Source: Oegoconia quadripuncta
Taxonomy: Eukaryota; Arthropoda; Insecta; Lepidoptera; Autostichidae
DNA length: 64,000 bases
Assembly (NCBI GenBank): GCA_949316235.1
Contig: OX438749.1
Span: 19,422,414-19,486,413 of the forward strand
Direction of reading: 5' to 3'
Below the pieces are notes generated by a model that was not told where the DNA came from, made no database searches, and saw nothing but the letters and a program-made list of their open reading frames with translations. Shown here piece by piece: positions 60,949 through 64,000 of this stretch; the first letter of the stretch is position 1; each line of letters opens with the position of its first letter. Both the position numbers and the translations under genes were made by a program.

Positions 60949-61724
60949 TAATTTGATATGTGATATATGACACTCCGGGTACCAAGACGAATATAACAAA
61001 ACCTTGCACTTTGAAATCGGTCAAGCCGTTTAGACTGAATACATACACTCACAAACCATTACCCTCCTTCCTTGGACAGTCGGGTAAAAAATGTAACGTT
61101 TTCAAATGACAATTTTATCCTACAAAAATGATTATTGACTCGGTTTCATTTAACTTTTTCTGTGATTTTTTTTTATGTTTTAACCAATTACGTATTTAGA
61201 TAGACCCTGCCTAAGATTAAACGATCTCTAACTCGGTTAAGCGTATAATGTAAATATCTAATTACATTTATGATTTTGAAGCCGCTTTATGGCTCGTCCA
61301 TAAGAGCCACACAAGCGGCTTAGAACGGTGAACCTAATAAAACACAAGTACTAATTTTGTAGTTTATGTTTAATAGAATATGTATAATTAATAATATTGC
61401 GCCGTAAATCTGTCATGGGTGAGTTAGTGATTGTATTAAACTAATAATAATTCAGAGGCAAAAGATATAATTTAAGTTGTATATTATTGTTTTTTTTTCT
61501 ATTGTAGACCTAAGGAGGACGACTGAATTTTAGAAATGGTTTTTATTTTCGACAACTGGTATTTACGAGCTATTTCTTAGCTATTCAAATGGTTATGTAT
61601 ACGTTTCTTCAATAAGGTTGCCGTATACAAAACCTTCCTTCCAATAAATAGATATTAGATAGATACTATAAAACAGCAACTTATTAAGAAAGTATAACTT
61701 ATCAGATAATTTGGATTCACACAA
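60949..61724. other. Spacer
   Basis: 60970-61095 carries the ACCAAGACGAATATAACAAA and GGACAGTCGGGTAAAAAATG pieces. Nothing gene-like after that. Confidence 0.4.
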
Positions 61725-62070
61725 TATGATAGAGAAAGATTAGAAGCATTTGAAGTGTTGTGTTGGCGAAGAATGGAGAGAATAAGCTGGATGGTAAGAA
61801 AGAGCAATGAGGAGGTCCTGCAGATGGTTAATGAGAAGATAATGTTTTTGAAGATTATTGGAAACAGAAGGGAAAAGATGTTGGTTCATCTGATACGACA
61901 CGACATTTTATCAAGAACATCATTGAAGGAAAAGTGGAAAGGAAGAGGAAAAGAGATTCTAGGTATATACATGATACAAATAAAAAAAAGTAAATGCCGT
62001 GTCGTATCAGGAAGTCAAAGAAAAGGTGAAATGTAGAGAAGTGTGGAAAGGACTCCACCGACAAGAGCAT
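61725..62070 (+). pseudogene. RTE/endonuclease-RT-type LINE C-terminus, decayed
   Basis: MLCWRRMERISWMVRKSNEE and VLQMVNEKIMFLKII correspond to the CWRRMEKISWxDRVRNEEVL stretch that ends many insect non-LTR RTs. The frame later shifts: a second piece (REVWKGLHRQEHSSE) is in another frame after 62005. No 3' tail could be fixed. Confidence 0.7.
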
Positions 62071-62189
62071 AGCTCTGAAATATAAGAGAGAAGAATATAT
62101 AACCAACTCGTCAGCATTCCAGGCTATAGTGAAATAAATGTTTCCTTTTGTAATTATTGTTGCTATTGTTATTTTATATTTAAACCCTT

Positions 62190-62300
62190 TTTTGTTAAAG
62201 AGCAACCCTTAGAGTTTCTTTCTTATTTTTCTTAGAGTAAAATTGCATATTGAATAAGCAGTGGTGGTACTTACTTTAAAAATGTGAAATAAAGAATTTC
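62190..62300 (+). mobile_element. LINE 3' end, GACTTT-tail family, decayed
   Basis: AAAGAGCAACCCTTAGAGTT through AAAATTGCATATTGAATAAG and GTGAAATAAAG; a diverged relative of 9085-9252. Confidence 0.5.
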
Positions 62301-64000
62301 CCGTTCCTTCTTTCACCATGGAGTCACCGCATCAAAAAATGCCCATGACATTTGCGTCTACATTTTGAAATATCTTTCCTATGTCACCCTTCCATATCCT
62401 ACAATACAAAATGATAAACTATCTACTAAGTTTCGCCCTCGACTCCACCTATATAGGTTTTTTCCTGGGGTAAAAGTAACATAGTTGTCCTCCGCCCCTT
62501 CAACTTATTCTTGTACAAAAAAATAAGTAATTCTGACGCTCTTTAACAACGCGAGGGAAGGACAAACAAAGAAGAAATTTAAAATACTGGAAAATAATAA
62601 TATGTTATAAATTTTGTTATACGATATTTATTTTCGTTAAAATTGGAATAATAATAATACAATTAGTGTTTTTCTTAAAGAAAAATAAGTAAATAAATTG
62701 TATACACACATAGGTATACACAATAAAAATAATTTCGTCATAAACTAAAAATTTAGAAAATTCCTTAGGAAACAAATGATTATATTATCCAAATAAAGTA
62801 AATAGACAGTGTTAAATGGTGGCGGAAAGATAATATTAAATATATTAAAATGGAAAATGTATAAAACCTCGAAATACTATCCCAAAATAGTCAAAAATCT
62901 GTGTTTAAATTTAAATATCTTCCGAATTACTAATTTTCATCAAACATGACTAAGAACTTGTCTCACAGTTTAGTCTTTAATATAAAAAACCGAACTCAAA
63001 TCAGACTGCGCATTACTAACATACAAACACTTATACACACAACGCCGTCAAATACAAAACCCGTCGTTTTTCGTCGAGGGTTAGAAATAGTTCTAATTCA
63101 AGTTTCCTAGCAGTTAATGATTCATATCAACATTTTAGGATACCGTACCTCAAAATTTAAAAAATCAACTCTTAAAGGATCGCTTTTTTATCCGTCTGTC
63201 TTTATGTCAAGGACCTTTTTTCAAAAAAGGTATCAAGGCCCCATACCGCTGTAAAAAATTTCATTAATTTTTCACACTTAAAGTTCCGCTCACTTACATC
63301 ATCAAGCCCATACAGTACTTCCCGATGATCTACAATCTTGAAATTTTACACGAAAGGAGGTCTTATAGCACAAGTGAAGGAATAAATACGAAAATTATTC
63401 ATTTCCAGTCCTGTATGGAATTATTACGAGACAAACATTATTTGCGGGTTATCGTCGTGAAAATAATTAATAATTAATTTAAGTTTGTCGATTTAAAAAG
63501 TTTGTCAATGTGATGGTGTGAATGTCATCGCACAAATTCTACACGCACTTGACCATCATTTTTACAAAAACAAATTGTAGAAATTTTCCTGAAAGAATTT
63601 GCTCATATTTCGAAATGTGTACTGTAATAAGTAGTACTGTAATAAGTAATTTGTCAAACAAAGAAGAAAAAGACAAAACCACGAAGTGTCCAATAGAAGC
63701 TGTAAACGAACGGGGAAATGTACGCTCAAAATTATTCAAACTAACTAGACCGGATGACCGAGGAATTCGACGACATGTTCAAAATTGAATTTCGCCGCCT
63801 GGTGATCAATTTTGACACAGTTTATAAACGGTTCTAACAGATTGAACTTTGTACAAGTGAATGAATGAGTGTGAAAATTTTCTTTATGCATGCAATGCGT
63901 ATTCACTACGAGCTCAAACTAGTAATGTATTTTGAAAACGTTCCTAAAGAAAAATATTTTTACCCCTTATGCAGACAATTACAGTACACAGGATTAGTAA
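62301..64000. other. Spacer with dispersed repeat debris and one unassigned ORF
   Basis: 62745-62850 is the AAATTTAGAAAATTCC repeat; 62930-63040 and 63065-63085 are ends of the GCAGTCGGG/GTCGTTTTTCG families. 63140-63410 (GGATACCGTACCTCAAAATT, TTTTATCCGTCTGTCTTTAT) looks like another common lepidopteran repeat. An 88-codon plus ORF (63522-63788) with a basic C-terminus (LFKLTRPDDRGIRRH) is unrecognised and may be chance. Confidence 0.35.

Overview
The window looks like a repeat-dominated stretch of an insect nuclear genome, most probably a moth or butterfly. It is AT-rich and holds no host gene I can recognise end to end. The insect/lepidopteran reading is an inference from the mix of element types: BEL/Pao, errantivirus, Mdg3-like gypsy, CR1/R1/RTE-type LINEs, piggyBac, Helitron-like ends and tRNA-derived SINEs. 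Almost all coding capacity belongs to mobile elements.

Layout. (1) 1-1157: a TA-flanked MITE with long terminal inverted repeats and a decayed SINE. (2) 1158-7503, minus strand: a complete BEL/Pao retrotransposon. Its two 277-bp LTRs look identical, it has a GCCAG target duplication and one uninterrupted gag-pol ORF, but the integrase has lost one catalytic aspartate. (3) 7504-15129: SINE, Helitron-like and MITE fragments in AT-rich DNA. (4) 15134-32081: a three-layer nest. An env-bearing errantivirus (221-bp LTRs, ATCT duplication) was split inside gag by a minus-strand LINE (7-bp duplication CTGACGG). The LINE's 3' UTR was then split by a second LTR retrotransposon (359-bp LTRs, TATA duplication). 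The errantivirus pol and env frames are open. The LINE ORF2 is open. The inner LTR element has one frame break in its reverse transcriptase. (5) 32082-64000: SINEs in both orientations, several MITE families, a deleted piggyBac element (37408-39217, TTAA-flanked), truncated LINEs, Helitron-like ends, and one short exon-like ORF resembling the N-terminus of tyrosine-recombinase proteins.

How the pieces relate. The nest gives a relative history: errantivirus first, LINE second, Mdg3-like element last. LTR mismatches (2 of 221 for the outer, 3 of 359 for the inner, 0 of 277 for the BEL copy, all counted by eye) suggest that all three LTR insertions are recent. Two tRNA-derived SINE families, called SINE-A and SINE-B here, make up much of the right half. 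Several carry later insertions with clean target duplications or breakpoints, so local order of events can be read directly.

Limits. All family names rest on motifs and remembered consensus features; no database search was possible. Repeat borders are accurate to a few bases where a target duplication is given and otherwise to about 10-20 bases.
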